A DNA stretch of 40,986 nucleotides from CAZNLL01 sp964573885 (GTDB lineage Bacteria; Desulfobacterota; DSM-4660; Desulfatiglandales; Desulfatiglandaceae). The position numbers and the translations under genes were made by a program. Each line of letters begins with the position of its first letter. The stretch's first letter is position 1. The notes under the pieces are model-generated. The model ran no database searches, was not told the DNA's origin, and was given only the letters and a program-made list of their open reading frames with translations. This document shows, piece after piece, positions 24,465-32,240 of this stretch. Location of the stretch: the NCBI GenBank assembly GCA_964573885.1, contig CAZNLL010000019.1, forward strand, positions 1 through 40,986. Reading direction: 5' to 3'.

Positions 24465-26264
24465 ATGAAGTATTTTCATATTGTATGCTGTGTCCCTTTG
24501 TTGACTTTTTGTTTGGCTTCGGGTGCGGTCGGTGGCTCCAAGAAGAAAACAGATTACTCGAAGACTATTGAGCACACAACGGCATTCATCAAGCAAAAGA
24601 TGCCTGAAGAGAAGGTTGTCGGGCTTTCGATCGTCCTGGTCGACGGCGAGGATACGGTCTGGGCGCAGGGTTTCGGTTTCGCCGACAAGGAAAAAGGAAT
24701 AAAGGCAACCCCGGAGACCATTTACGAAATCGGTTCCATCTCAAAAACGATCAGCGCCACGGCGATCATGCGTCTCCAGGACCAGGGCCTTCTTGATATC
24801 GACCGCCCTCTGGCCGAGTATATCCCCGAATTTTCGATTCTGCCTCCGCTGGGCTTCCCTCTTAACCCGGACAATCCGATCACCATCCGCACAATGCTTA
24901 CCCACCATTCCGGTCTTCCCGGAGACCTGCAGAACGGGGGATTCACCCTTAAGCCGAGGACCGATTACAACGCCCGGGTTCTGGGTTATCTAAAAGGATC
25001 ATACGCCTGCTATCCCCCCGGTTTCATCTGGGCTTACTCCAACACTGCTTTCTCGCTGTTGGGCGAGGTCATTTCAAGGGCTTCAGGCCAAAGTTTCGAA
25101 GAATACACTGACGGGCTTTTCGAGCAGATGGGGATGCATCACTCCTCGTACTTTCACGAAAAGCCCGCGGTGAAAGATAACGTAGCCAGAGGATACCTCC
25201 GTGGGGAACCACTGGAACGGTTCTATGACAACATGTGGGCGGCAGGCGGCGTCCGGTCAAAGGTTACGGACATGGCCAGATACATAATGATGGTTCTCGG
25301 CCGGGGTCGAATCGGCGACGTGCGCGTCCTGAGGCCGGAAACGCTGAACGAGATGCTCACGATTCAAAACGAAAACGTGGCTCTCGACCTGGATCTCAAA
25401 CAGGGTCTGGCCTGGGTTCTTGTGGACCGTGAGCTCCGAGATGCCGGACAAAACGGCAACCACACCGGTTCCACCAACGGATTTTTCGGCCATATCGAAA
25501 TCCTCCCTGATTATCAGCTCGGCGTGGTGGTGCTAACCAATACTGAAAAAGCGGTGATCGCTCTGGAAGCCGCCAGGAAGGCGCTGAAGCTGGCCGTGAA
25601 GGACAAGGCCGGCGTCGAACTCAAAACACCGAAATGGACAAAATATTCACCTTATACCGCCTGGGAACCGGAAAAGCTTAAGCCACTGGCAGGAATGTAC
25701 GCTACGGAGGGCGGCTACGACATCATCAAGGCCGCGCCGGGCGGTCTGCAATGGTGGTCAAGCTACGGGGACAAGACACAGAAGTTGCTGCCGCTGGAAA
25801 ACGGCTGGTTCGCTCCCCCGGATTCCCAGGAGCTCCAGATTGAATTCACAAAGATCTCCGGGCGGGATGTCATGATTTTTCATGGCGACGTCCTGCTCGG
25901 TCTGATCGGAAGATCCATCTGGGGCGAGAAATTCGAACCTGCGCCAGTGCCCACCCTCTGGAAGGATCGTGCAGGAAAATACGTGATCTCGAACCTGTAT
26001 CCCGACGATTGTTCAAGGTATCTTCCTAAAGAGGTGCAGCCCGTGAGCCGTACCGTCGAACTCACGGTCAAGGACGGAGTCCTCTTGCTGGGCTTCACCA
26101 TTCAGGCCAAGTCCGCCTGGCTGGTTTTGGACCCGGTCAGCGATACGGTGGGCAGGATCCGCGGCCTGGGAAGGAACAGGGGAGGAGCGGTGCAGGTTGT
26201 GATGGTTGATGGGAAAGAACAGATCCGGCTCTGGGGAGGGCTCTACACGAAACAAGATATTTAA
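24465..26264 (+). CDS. Secreted serine hydrolase of the beta-lactamase/DD-peptidase fold
   Basis: The 599-residue protein has a signal peptide (about 1-23) and a class C-type domain with the three active-site motifs: SISK (S91-K94), YSN (191-193) and HTG (333-335). A C-terminal domain of about 180 residues, with MYATEGGYDIIKA and later beta-rich parts, is shared with other periplasmic esterase/peptidase members of the family. It acts outside the cytoplasm on an ester, D-peptide or amide; there is no evidence that it is a real beta-lactamase. ATG 24465 has AAAGGA upstream and gives the signal peptide; the longer frame would run through the attC-like site. Codon use differs from the surrounding toxin-antitoxin genes. 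Confidence 0.9.
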   Translation: MKYFHIVCCVPLLTFCLASGAVGGSKKKTDYSKTIEHTTAFIKQKMPEEKVVGLSIVLVDGEDTVWAQGFGFADKEKGIKATPETIYEIGSISKTISATAIMRLQDQGLLDIDRPLAEYIPEFSILPPLGFPLNPDNPITIRTMLTHHSGLPGDLQNGGFTLKPRTDYNARVLGYLKGSYACYPPGFIWAYSNTAFSLLGEVISRASGQSFEEYTDGLFEQMGMHHSSYFHEKPAVKDNVARGYLRGEPLERFYDNMWAAGGVRSKVTDMARYIMMVLGRGRIGDVRVLRPETLNEMLTIQNENVALDLDLKQGLAWVLVDRELRDAGQNGNHTGSTNGFFGHIEILPDYQLGVVVLTNTEKAVIALEAARKALKLAVKDKAGVELKTPKWTKYSPYTAWEPEKLKPLAGMYATEGGYDIIKAAPGGLQWWSSYGDKTQKLLPLENGWFAPPDSQELQIEFTKISGRDVMIFHGDVLLGLIGRSIWGEKFEPAPVPTLWKDRAGKYVISNLYPDDCSRYLPKEVQPVSRTVELTVKDGVLLLGFTIQAKSAWLVLDPVSDTVGRIRGLGRNRGGAVQVVMVDGKEQIRLWGGLYTKQDI

Positions 26265-26362
26265 GAGGGTAGCTCTTGACAGGAGGGGGACGTCCATAAG
26301 TTTAAAAGTCGATGGTCATCATCGCCCGATCGAAAAAGCCCTGGGCAAACCTCCTTCAAATC

Positions 26363-26409
26363 TTGACACACGACCTGTTTATGGACTATATTTGGTCGTA
26401 TCCGACAAA
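26363..26409 (+). promoter_or_regulatory. Promoter and likely operator of the Phd-type module
   Basis: TTGACA (26363-26368), an 18-base spacer and TATATT (26387-26392). Overlapping the -10 is an imperfect palindrome, TTTGGTCG and CGACAAA (26391-26409). Autorepression by the antitoxin is the rule for this type of module, so this is a fitting operator. The ATG is at 26423 after GGAGGG. Confidence 0.55.
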
Positions 26410-26422
26410 TGGAGGGAACACC

Positions 26423-26698
26423 ATGAAACTATCAGCGCAAATTAAACCCATAAGCTATTTAAAGGCCCATGCCGCTGAAATCGTAAGGAAGTTGGGTGAA
26501 CAGCGGGAGCCGCTGGTCATCACCCAGAATGGGGAAGCCAAGGTAGTCATTCAGGACATCGAGAGTTACGAGCAAACTCAGGAGACAATGGCCCTCTTGA
26601 AAATTCTGGCCCTCGGGATGCGCCAAATTGAGGAAGGCAGGATCCTGCCCGCTGAGGACGTGGTAAGACGGCTGCGCGAAGGGCAGGAGGCTCGGTGA
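26423..26698 (+). CDS. Phd/YefM-family antitoxin
   Basis: A 91-residue protein that begins MKLSAQIKPISYLKAHAAEIVRKL and continues REPLVITQNGEAKVVIQDIESYE, the Phd/YefM fold used for DNA binding. The rest is a helical toxin-binding tail. It has a strong ribosome site (GGAGGG, 8 bases before the ATG). Its stop overlaps the toxin ATG (TGATG). The chosen start excludes 37 upstream codons that cover the promoter. Confidence 0.9.
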   Translation: MKLSAQIKPISYLKAHAAEIVRKLGEQREPLVITQNGEAKVVIQDIESYEQTQETMALLKILALGMRQIEEGRILPAEDVVRRLREGQEAR

Positions 26699-27024
26699 TG
26701 GGATTTGCGGTCTTGCTGACCCATGACGCGGCCCGCGATCTTGACGAGATTTATAAGTATATCGCTCTCCAAGACTCTCCCCAAAACGCCGACCATGTTC
26801 TGGAGCGGATCGAGAAAATTTTTTCCAGCCTGTCAGCATTCCCCGAACGGGGTGTCTATCCGAAAGAACTACTAGCCCTAGGGATTCGCGAGTACCGAGA
26901 GATTTTTTTTGAACCTTATCGCATCATTTATCGAGTTATGGAGAATATTGTGTACGTTCTTCTGATTGTTGACGGCCGTCGTGACATGCAGTCCCTGCTG
27001 CAACGGCGCTTGTTGAACGCCTAG
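26698..27024 (+). CDS. RelE/ParE-family toxin
   Basis: The 108-residue protein reads VLLTHDAARDLDEIYKYIALQDSP, then LSAFPERGVYPKELLALGIREYREIFFEPYRIIYRV and ends VDGRRDMQSLLQRRLL, which is the full ParE pattern. The target could be gyrase or ribosome-bound mRNA. GGAGG lies about seven bases before the ATG inside the antitoxin gene. A strong terminator follows 20 bases after the stop, so this module is a closed unit. Confidence 0.92.
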   Translation: MGFAVLLTHDAARDLDEIYKYIALQDSPQNADHVLERIEKIFSSLSAFPERGVYPKELLALGIREYREIFFEPYRIIYRVMENIVYVLLIVDGRRDMQSLLQRRLLNA

Positions 27025-27043
27025 GATGGGACGGGGTAGAATG

Positions 27044-27085
27044 GAGAGCTGGTTTAAGGAAGACCCTTAACCAGCTCTCTATTTT
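27044..27085 (+). terminator. Rho-independent terminator of the Phd/ParE module
   Basis: GAGAGCTGGTT-AAGG (27044-27059, with one bulged T) pairs with CCTTAACCAGCTCTC (27065-27079) across a five-base loop; TATTTT follows. The stem is about 15 base pairs. Confidence 0.85.
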
Positions 27086-27159
27086 ACCTGACTGGTTTAC
27101 AGGCCCCGGATATCCGGAAGCCTTGGCAGCCGCTTGATTCTGGTGCTTTTCTGATAACA

Positions 27160-27199
27160 TTGACAATCCTCTCTAAAACATGTACCGTTTATCTGTACA
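27160..27199 (+). promoter_or_regulatory. Promoter and YefM-type operator
   Basis: TTGACA (27160-27165) with a weak -10 TACCGT after 17 bases. Overlapping and following it are TGTACC (27181-27186) and TGTACA (27194-27199), about one helical turn apart. The E. coli YefM-YoeB operator uses paired TGTACA cores in the same way. The ATG is at 27218. Confidence 0.55.
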
Positions 27200-27217
27200 T
27201 TTACATTGGAGGGAAAT

Positions 27218-27496
27218 ATGGCCATACAAACAACATACACTAAAGCCCGTGCAAGCTTGGCCTCTTTATTGGATGAAGTCACGAAAAACCGCGAGGTTGT
27301 TATAATCCAGCGACGTGGACATGAAGATGTCGCCATGATTACCGCTGATGAGCTCGCCGGTGTACTCGAAACTGCCCATCTTCTTCGTTCACCAAAAAAT
27401 GCCAAACGGCTCCTGGCCGCACTTGAGAGGGTCAAAAAAGGCTACGGTGTTTCCCAAACGATCGACGACCTTCGAACTGAGGTCGGTTTTGAGTAA
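27218..27496 (+). CDS. yefM: YefM-family antitoxin
   Basis: A 92-residue Phd/YefM protein: AIQTTYTKARASLASLLDEV, then REVVIIQRRGHEDVAMITADELAGVLETAHLL, a typical YefM body with RRG in the loop. It represses its operon through the TGTACA sites upstream and neutralises YoeB. GGAGGG is five to six bases before the ATG at 27218. It overlaps the toxin gene by eight bases. Confidence 0.92.
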   Translation: MAIQTTYTKARASLASLLDEVTKNREVVIIQRRGHEDVAMITADELAGVLETAHLLRSPKNAKRLLAALERVKKGYGVSQTIDDLRTEVGFE

Positions 27497-27785
27497 AAGA
27501 ACCAAGAAGGGGACTGGTACTAAAAGACAGAGAGAATCCGTATTCCAAGCGGAATTTAGAGAAGACCTGGGCTACTGGGTCGAAACTGATCGAAAGACAT
27601 CAATTCGTATTTTTCAATTGATAGAGGCGGTTATAAGGGATCCTTTTCAGGGGATCGGCAAACCCGAACCTATAAAATTTCTTGGATCTGGTGTCTGGTC
27701 TCGTCGAATAACACAGGAACATCGACTTGTTTATGTGGTAGGACATGATAGGGTCGATTTTGTGCAAGCACGTTATCATTACTGA
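27489..27785 (+). CDS. yoeB: YoeB-family mRNA interferase toxin
   Basis: The 98-residue protein carries the YoeB core: WVETDRKTSIRIFQLIEAVIRDPFQGIGKPEPIKF, the catalytic-strand SRRITQEHRLVYVV and the terminal RYHY. The glutamate, arginine, histidine and final tyrosine of the RNase site are present. It cuts mRNA on the ribosome. The start is TTG at 27489, with GAGG upstream; it gives an N-terminus about ten residues longer and more basic than E. coli YoeB. A later start cannot be excluded. Confidence 0.9.
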   Translation: MSKRTKKGTGTKRQRESVFQAEFREDLGYWVETDRKTSIRIFQLIEAVIRDPFQGIGKPEPIKFLGSGVWSRRITQEHRLVYVVGHDRVDFVQARYHY

Positions 27786-27798
27786 GGGACTTACGTTG

Positions 27799-27823
27799 AT
27801 CAAGGGTTAAGGGCACCCTTGAT
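27799..27823 (+). terminator. Hairpin after yoeB
   Basis: A perfect nine-base stem, ATCAAGGGT (27799-27807) with ACCCTTGAT (27815-27823), 13 bases after the yoeB stop. It lacks a T run, so it is a weak terminator or an mRNA end-stabilising hairpin. Confidence 0.55.
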
Positions 27824-27862
27824 AACCTTATCTCATGCATTGCTTGGGGAACAGCACCCGGC

Positions 27863-27906
27863 CCCGTGCGTTCAATTTCCTGTTTTTATTTGTGAACAGG
27901 CACGGG
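27863..27906 (+). promoter_or_regulatory. Long leader hairpin before the isochorismatase-fold gene
   Basis: CCCGTGC-GTTCA (27863-27874) pairs with TGAAC-AG-GCACGGG (27893-27906), a 12-base stem with a two-base bulge and an 18-base, T-rich loop. It ends 45 bases before the start codon. No T run follows, so it is not a plain terminator; it could be an operator or a leader structure. Confidence 0.5.
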
Positions 27907-27951
27907 TAAATGATAGGTAATCTAAGAACCCAATCCGGAGGAGGTTTTTTT

Positions 27952-28512
27952 ATGAATTCTGTTCAGCCGTCCCACGGGTCCCTTATCGCGGAGCACGATT
28001 CAGCCATTGTGATCATTGACATGCAGGAACGCCTGGTTCCAGTTATGTCGGAAAAGGAAGAGATCATCAACAACGTGGAAAAGCTCGCCCGCTTTTCCCG
28101 TATTATGGGCATTCCGGTGGTACTCACCAAACAGGAGAAACTGGGCCCCACCTTGCCCCGGATCCGGGAGATCTTGGCGGACGTCGAGCCCATTACCAAG
28201 GTGGAATTTAACTGCTTCGGTTCAGAGGCCTTTGCCGAGCAGGTGCGCCGGCTCCAAAAGGGGGTGCTCATTGTGGCCGGGATTGAGGCGCACATCTGTG
28301 TGGCCCAAACGGCCCTGCAAGGGATTCCCGAGTATCTGGTTCATGTGGTGAGCGATGCTGTTTCTTCCAGGGCACCCCATAACCGCCAGGTGGCGATTAA
28401 AAGGATGATTCAGAACGGCGTGACCGTCACCTCCACCGAGATGGTCATCTATGAGATCCTGGGACGGGCGGGGACCGATGCCTTCAAAGAAGTGCTCAAG
28501 CTGGTCAAGTAA
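27952..28512 (+). CDS. Isochorismatase-family cysteine hydrolase
   Basis: A 186-residue protein with the Asp-Lys-Cys triad of the family: D23 in VIIDMQ, K83 in TKVEFNCF and C116 in GIEAHICV. The cis-peptide region before the cysteine is usual. Close family types are hydrolases such as YcaC-like proteins; the natural substrate is not known, and it need not be isochorismate. It has a strong ribosome site (GGAGGAGG). Two CoA-transferase genes follow after 81 bases, probably in one operon. Confidence 0.9.
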   Translation: MNSVQPSHGSLIAEHDSAIVIIDMQERLVPVMSEKEEIINNVEKLARFSRIMGIPVVLTKQEKLGPTLPRIREILADVEPITKVEFNCFGSEAFAEQVRRLQKGVLIVAGIEAHICVAQTALQGIPEYLVHVVSDAVSSRAPHNRQVAIKRMIQNGVTVTSTEMVIYEILGRAGTDAFKEVLKLVK

Positions 28513-28593
28513 GTGCGGGCAGGGGTTGGAAGTGCAGACACGTGAGAGGAGGTTGATACTATCGAATCGCATACGACAGAGGAGGGCGGCACC

Positions 28594-29802
28594 ATGGGCC
28601 GGGCCCTCGAGGGGATGAAAGTCTTGGAATTGTGTTCCATGGTCAGCGGCCCATACTGCACCAAACTCATGGCGGACCTGGGCGCTGAGGTCATCAAGGT
28701 GGAGCCTCCAGGGAAGGGGGACCGGGCAAGAAGCATGCCTCCCTTTCAGGGAGATAAGCCTTCCAAGGAAAAGAGCGGGCTCTTTCTCTATCTGAACACC
28801 AACAAGCAGGGGGTTACCCTGGATCCGGCGAGGCCTGAGGGCAAGAAGATTTTACAGGAGCTGATCCAGGGAGCGGATGTTCTTGTGGAGGACAGGCCCT
28901 TGGGAGAAATGGAAGGCCTGGGGCTGGGATACGAGACACTGAAAAAAACCAACCCGGGCCTTATCATGACCTCTATCACACCTTTCGGCCGGAGCGGGCC
29001 CTTTAAGGATTACAGGGCCCATAGCCTTAATCTGGCCCATGCGAGCGGGCAGGCCTATTTGCTTCCCCTGCTCTCCCCCCATCAGAGGCGGCCCCCTGTC
29101 AAGGTGGGGGGCTACACGAGCGACTACGACGCAGGCCTGGTGGCGGCGGTGGCCGTGCTGGGGGCCTTTTTCTGGAAGGGGATTTCAGGAGCGGGCCAGT
29201 TTATTGAGATATCCAAACAAGAGGCTCAGATCTCCATGCAGCGGGTGGAGAGCGTGACCTACGCAAATGATCAGGTGGTGATGACCCGGACCGGTACTCA
29301 AAGGCCCATGCCCGGCGGGGTATTGCCTTGTAAGGACGGGCATGTGGTGGTCATCACCCCGGAGGAACACCAGTGGGACGCCCTCATGGAACTCCTGGGA
29401 AATCCCGAGTGGTCAAAAGAACCCTGGTGCCGGGATCGGGTCATCCGGGCCGACCACACTGATGAGATAAACGGGTATTTGGCGGATTGGACCCGCCGGC
29501 ATACCAAGGAGGAAATATTCCAGAAAGGCCAGGCCCTGAGTTGCCCTGTTTCTCCCTGCCAATCCGCGGAGGATCTGGTTAAATCAGAGCAATTGGAGGC
29601 CAGGGGATTTTTTGTGGAAAACACCCATCCCGAGATGGGCCGCCTTAAGTTCCCCTCCAGTCCCTATCGGTTTTCTGAAAGCCCATGGCGGCTGGAGCGT
29701 TCGGCCCCACTCCTGGGGGAGTCCAATAAAGAGGTGTATTGCGGGCGGCTCGGGTACAGCAGGGAGGACATTGAAAAATTGAAGAAGGAGGGCGTTATTT
29801 GA
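28594..29802 (+). CDS. Family III (CaiB/BaiF) CoA-transferase, first subunit
   Basis: The 402-residue protein shows the family start LEGMKVLELCSMVSGPYCTKLMADLGAEVIKVEPP and later motifs (FGRSGPFKDY, GAGQFIEISKQEA). The catalytic aspartate should be D177 or D179 in YTSDYDAGL. It moves CoA from one acyl-CoA to a carboxylic acid. The next gene is a paralogue that starts one base after this stop, an arrangement seen for two-subunit transferases such as BbsEF. The acyl substrate cannot be inferred. GGAGGG precedes the ATG. Confidence 0.93.
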   Translation: MGRALEGMKVLELCSMVSGPYCTKLMADLGAEVIKVEPPGKGDRARSMPPFQGDKPSKEKSGLFLYLNTNKQGVTLDPARPEGKKILQELIQGADVLVEDRPLGEMEGLGLGYETLKKTNPGLIMTSITPFGRSGPFKDYRAHSLNLAHASGQAYLLPLLSPHQRRPPVKVGGYTSDYDAGLVAAVAVLGAFFWKGISGAGQFIEISKQEAQISMQRVESVTYANDQVVMTRTGTQRPMPGGVLPCKDGHVVVITPEEHQWDALMELLGNPEWSKEPWCRDRVIRADHTDEINGYLADWTRRHTKEEIFQKGQALSCPVSPCQSAEDLVKSEQLEARGFFVENTHPEMGRLKFPSSPYRFSESPWRLERSAPLLGESNKEVYCGRLGYSREDIEKLKKEGVI

Positions 29803-29803
29803 G

Positions 29804-31018
29804 ATGAGACAGGGACCTCTTAAAGGGGTCCGGCTCACTGAGTTTACCTCGGCCTGGGCCGGTCCCTATGCCACGTGCCTGTTGGGCTTTCTGGGTGCGG
29901 AGATCATTAAAGTGGAGAGCCGTAAAAGATTGGACCACTCCAGATCCCTTTCCTTCAGCACGGGGAAGGAATTCAAAGGACCGGACGAGTCCGAGGTGTT
30001 TGACAACCTGAACCTGAACAAACGAAGTATTACGCTGAATCTCAAGAAACCCGAGGCCGTTGAGATCGCCAAAAAGCTGGCCAAGATCAGCGACGTGGTT
30101 ATGGAAAACATGCGACCCGGAGTGATGCCCCGGCTGGGACTGGGATATGAGGCATTGCGGGCGGAGAGAGAGGACTTGATCTATCTCTCGTCTTCGGCCT
30201 GTGGACAGAAGGGTCCTCAGAGGGAGTATGTGGGCTATGCTCCTACCTTTGCCGCTCTTGGCGGGGTGTCCTATATCACCGGATATGAGGATTGGCCCCC
30301 CAGCAATTTCATGGGTGCCATCGATCTGAGAAGTGCCACAACCGCGGCCCTGGCCATTTTAGCCGCCCTGTGCCAGAGACAGCGCACCGGCAGAGGCCAG
30401 TACATTGATATGGCGTCCCAGGAGACCATTTCCGTGCTAATCGGGGATGTGCTCATGGACTATATTATGAACAAAAGGGTGCAGACCCGGAAGGGGAACC
30501 GGGACCACCTTATGGCGCCCCATAACTGCTACCGGTGTAAGGGAGAGGACCGGTGGATCAGCATCGCTGTGGCCACGGATGAGGAATGGCGGGGGCTCTG
30601 CGAGGCCATGAGCCGACCTGACCTCATCCATGATGAACGGTTTGCCGGGATTCATGACCGCTACAAGAATCAGGAGGCGCTCGATCCGCTTATCAGCGAA
30701 TGGACCCGGGACAAGGACTATTATGAAGTCATGGAAGTTCTTCAGAAAAAGGGCGTGGCCGCGGCCCCGTCCTTGAGCAGCGAAGGCCTTTTTAAAGACC
30801 CCCACCTAGGGGAGCGAAATATCTATAGGCAGGTCGAGCACCCGGTGATCGGCGAGGACTGGGTCCTCTCCCCGCCGTGGAGGCTATCCGCCACCCCGGG
30901 GGGCATCGAGCGTCATTCACCCCTTTTGGGGGAGCACAATGGGTATGTCCTGGGCGAACTCCTGGGTATGTCACCTGAGGAAATCCACCGGCTGGAACAG
31001 GATGAGGTTGTTTACTAG
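29804..31018 (+). CDS. Family III (CaiB/BaiF) CoA-transferase, second subunit
   Basis: A 404-residue paralogue of the gene before it. It has LKGVRLTEFTSAWAGPYATCLLGFLGAEIIKVES at the start, SACGQKGPQREYVGYAPTFAALGG, the aspartate D174 in FMGAIDLRSATTAA, and RTGRGQYIDMASQE. This copy has the more standard motifs. The one-base gap to the first subunit suggests coupled translation and a heteromeric enzyme. Its stop overlaps the stop of the opposite-strand small gene within the palindrome CTAG. Confidence 0.94.
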   Translation: MRQGPLKGVRLTEFTSAWAGPYATCLLGFLGAEIIKVESRKRLDHSRSLSFSTGKEFKGPDESEVFDNLNLNKRSITLNLKKPEAVEIAKKLAKISDVVMENMRPGVMPRLGLGYEALRAEREDLIYLSSSACGQKGPQREYVGYAPTFAALGGVSYITGYEDWPPSNFMGAIDLRSATTAALAILAALCQRQRTGRGQYIDMASQETISVLIGDVLMDYIMNKRVQTRKGNRDHLMAPHNCYRCKGEDRWISIAVATDEEWRGLCEAMSRPDLIHDERFAGIHDRYKNQEALDPLISEWTRDKDYYEVMEVLQKKGVAAAPSLSSEGLFKDPHLGERNIYRQVEHPVIGEDWVLSPPWRLSATPGGIERHSPLLGEHNGYVLGELLGMSPEEIHRLEQDEVVY

Positions 31019-31284
31019 AAATTGTAGGGCCTCGAATCCGACAGGCATCCGTAAAAACCGGTTATCTCATCTCCCAGGGAGTTCAGGAACTCCTCGAGTT
31101 CCGCATGGGTATTAAACCTAAGGATGCCCACGTGACCCGTGGCGTGTTGTGGGCCTTGCCTTTCAGGGTTCCCCAGGGCTTTGAGGAATTCATGAGGATC
31201 GTCCTGATATTGCTCGGTCAATTCCTCTTTGGTGATGGCCTTTTTGGGATGCCCGTAACCGTCAAAGTATACATAGTATATCAT
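31015..31284 (-). CDS. Small conserved hypothetical protein
   Basis: An 89-residue protein, MIYYVYFDGYGHPKKAITKEELTEQYQDDPHEFLK and so on, that I do not assign. It is soluble, with an aromatic-rich N-terminal strand and a C-terminal alternating helix/strand pattern including HVGILRFNTHAELEEFL. ATG 31284 has a run of Gs upstream; a longer frame to 31323 has no better start. It faces the second CoA-transferase and shares its stop region. Confidence 0.65.
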   Translation of the reverse strand: MIYYVYFDGYGHPKKAITKEELTEQYQDDPHEFLKALGNPERQGPQHATGHVGILRFNTHAELEEFLNSLGDEITGFYGCLSDSRPYNF

Positions 31285-31405
31285 CCAGTCCCCCCCAGAT
31301 GTGGTCATTCTTGATTTTAGCATAAAAGGAAATTACCTTTCCACCAAAAGGGCGCTGGATCTCTGCAAAGAACATCGATTCGAATCAACTTGAAAGGGTG
31401 GACCT

Positions 31406-32221
31406 ATGAAAAAGACAATAAACATCCTGTTTTTCCTGGCCCTTTTTTCTACACCCGCCTTTGCCCAGGGTATGTCGGCCATGGGGTTCCCTCCCGCCTT
31501 GAAGGCCGTGCAGGAGGCCGTACAATCGATCCTCGATGGCATGGACAAAGACCTGGGTATCGCGGCCCGGGCCCTTTCCAAGGGTGGCGTCAAGGGGGAG
31601 GATACGAGATCTATTCTCTTGGCCCTGTGCGAAAAGCATCCCAATGCGGTCGATGCATGCACCGTGGATATGAGGGGGCGTATGGTCGTGGTGGAACCTC
31701 AGGCCTTCAAGATGCACGAGGGGGCCGACATCAGTGACCAGGAGCAAGTCATCCGTGTGGGCAAGACCAAGCGGCCGGTATTCAGTCATTCCTTCAGGGC
31801 CGTTGAAGGGTTTGACGCTGTGGATTTACAGCATCCCATATTTTCTCCGGGAGGAAAAATGATCGGGTCCGTGAGCCTGCTTATCAGGCCCGTGACCTTG
31901 CTCGGAGATCAGATCAGGCCCCGGGGCAAAGACCATGCCATAGATGTCTGGGCCATGGAGACGGGGGGAAGAATTCTCTATGATTCCGACGTGGAGGAGA
32001 TCGGCCGGAACCTTTTTCAAGATCCGGTCTACCAGTCTTTCCCGGAACTCCTCGCCCTGGGAAAGACCATCGCAAAGGAGAGAACCGGAAAAGGGATCTA
32101 TGATTTTCTGGGGCCGGGCCTCAAAGAGGCGATCAAAAAGCGGGCCTCCTGGGCCACCGTGGGCCTTCACGGTACGGAGTGGCGACTGGTGTCCATCCAG
32201 CAGGTCCCCGGGGTTCCCTAA
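31406..32221 (+). CDS. Stand-alone periplasmic Cache-type sensor domain protein
   Basis: A signal peptide (1-20, cleavage after AFA) is followed by about 250 residues like an extracellular Cache domain: a long first helix, VDACTVDMRGRMVVVEP, ISDQEQVIRVGKTKRPVFSHSF and SPGGKMIGSVSLLIRP, then a second alpha/beta part with AMETGGRILYDSDVEEIGRNLF. Such domains normally sit in the outer part of chemoreceptors or kinases. Here no membrane helix or signalling domain follows, so it is a soluble periplasmic protein that may bind a small ligand such as a carboxylate or amine. No partner kinase is adjacent. Confidence 0.75.
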   Translation: MKKTINILFFLALFSTPAFAQGMSAMGFPPALKAVQEAVQSILDGMDKDLGIAARALSKGGVKGEDTRSILLALCEKHPNAVDACTVDMRGRMVVVEPQAFKMHEGADISDQEQVIRVGKTKRPVFSHSFRAVEGFDAVDLQHPIFSPGGKMIGSVSLLIRPVTLLGDQIRPRGKDHAIDVWAMETGGRILYDSDVEEIGRNLFQDPVYQSFPELLALGKTIAKERTGKGIYDFLGPGLKEAIKKRASWATVGLHGTEWRLVSIQQVPGVP

Positions 32222-32240
32222 GAAAAGGCCGTTTTAAGGA

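Noticed and set aside
24465..26264. Calling the serine hydrolase an antibiotic-resistance beta-lactamase
   Set aside because: The SxxK/YSN/HTG motifs are shared with many esterases and peptidases of the same fold; HTG in place of KTG and the extra C-terminal domain do not support a true beta-lactamase.
27044..27079. Possible second attC site after the Phd/ParE module
   Set aside because: The order is GTT then AAC, opposite to attC, and the perfect stem followed by TATTTT is a normal terminator.
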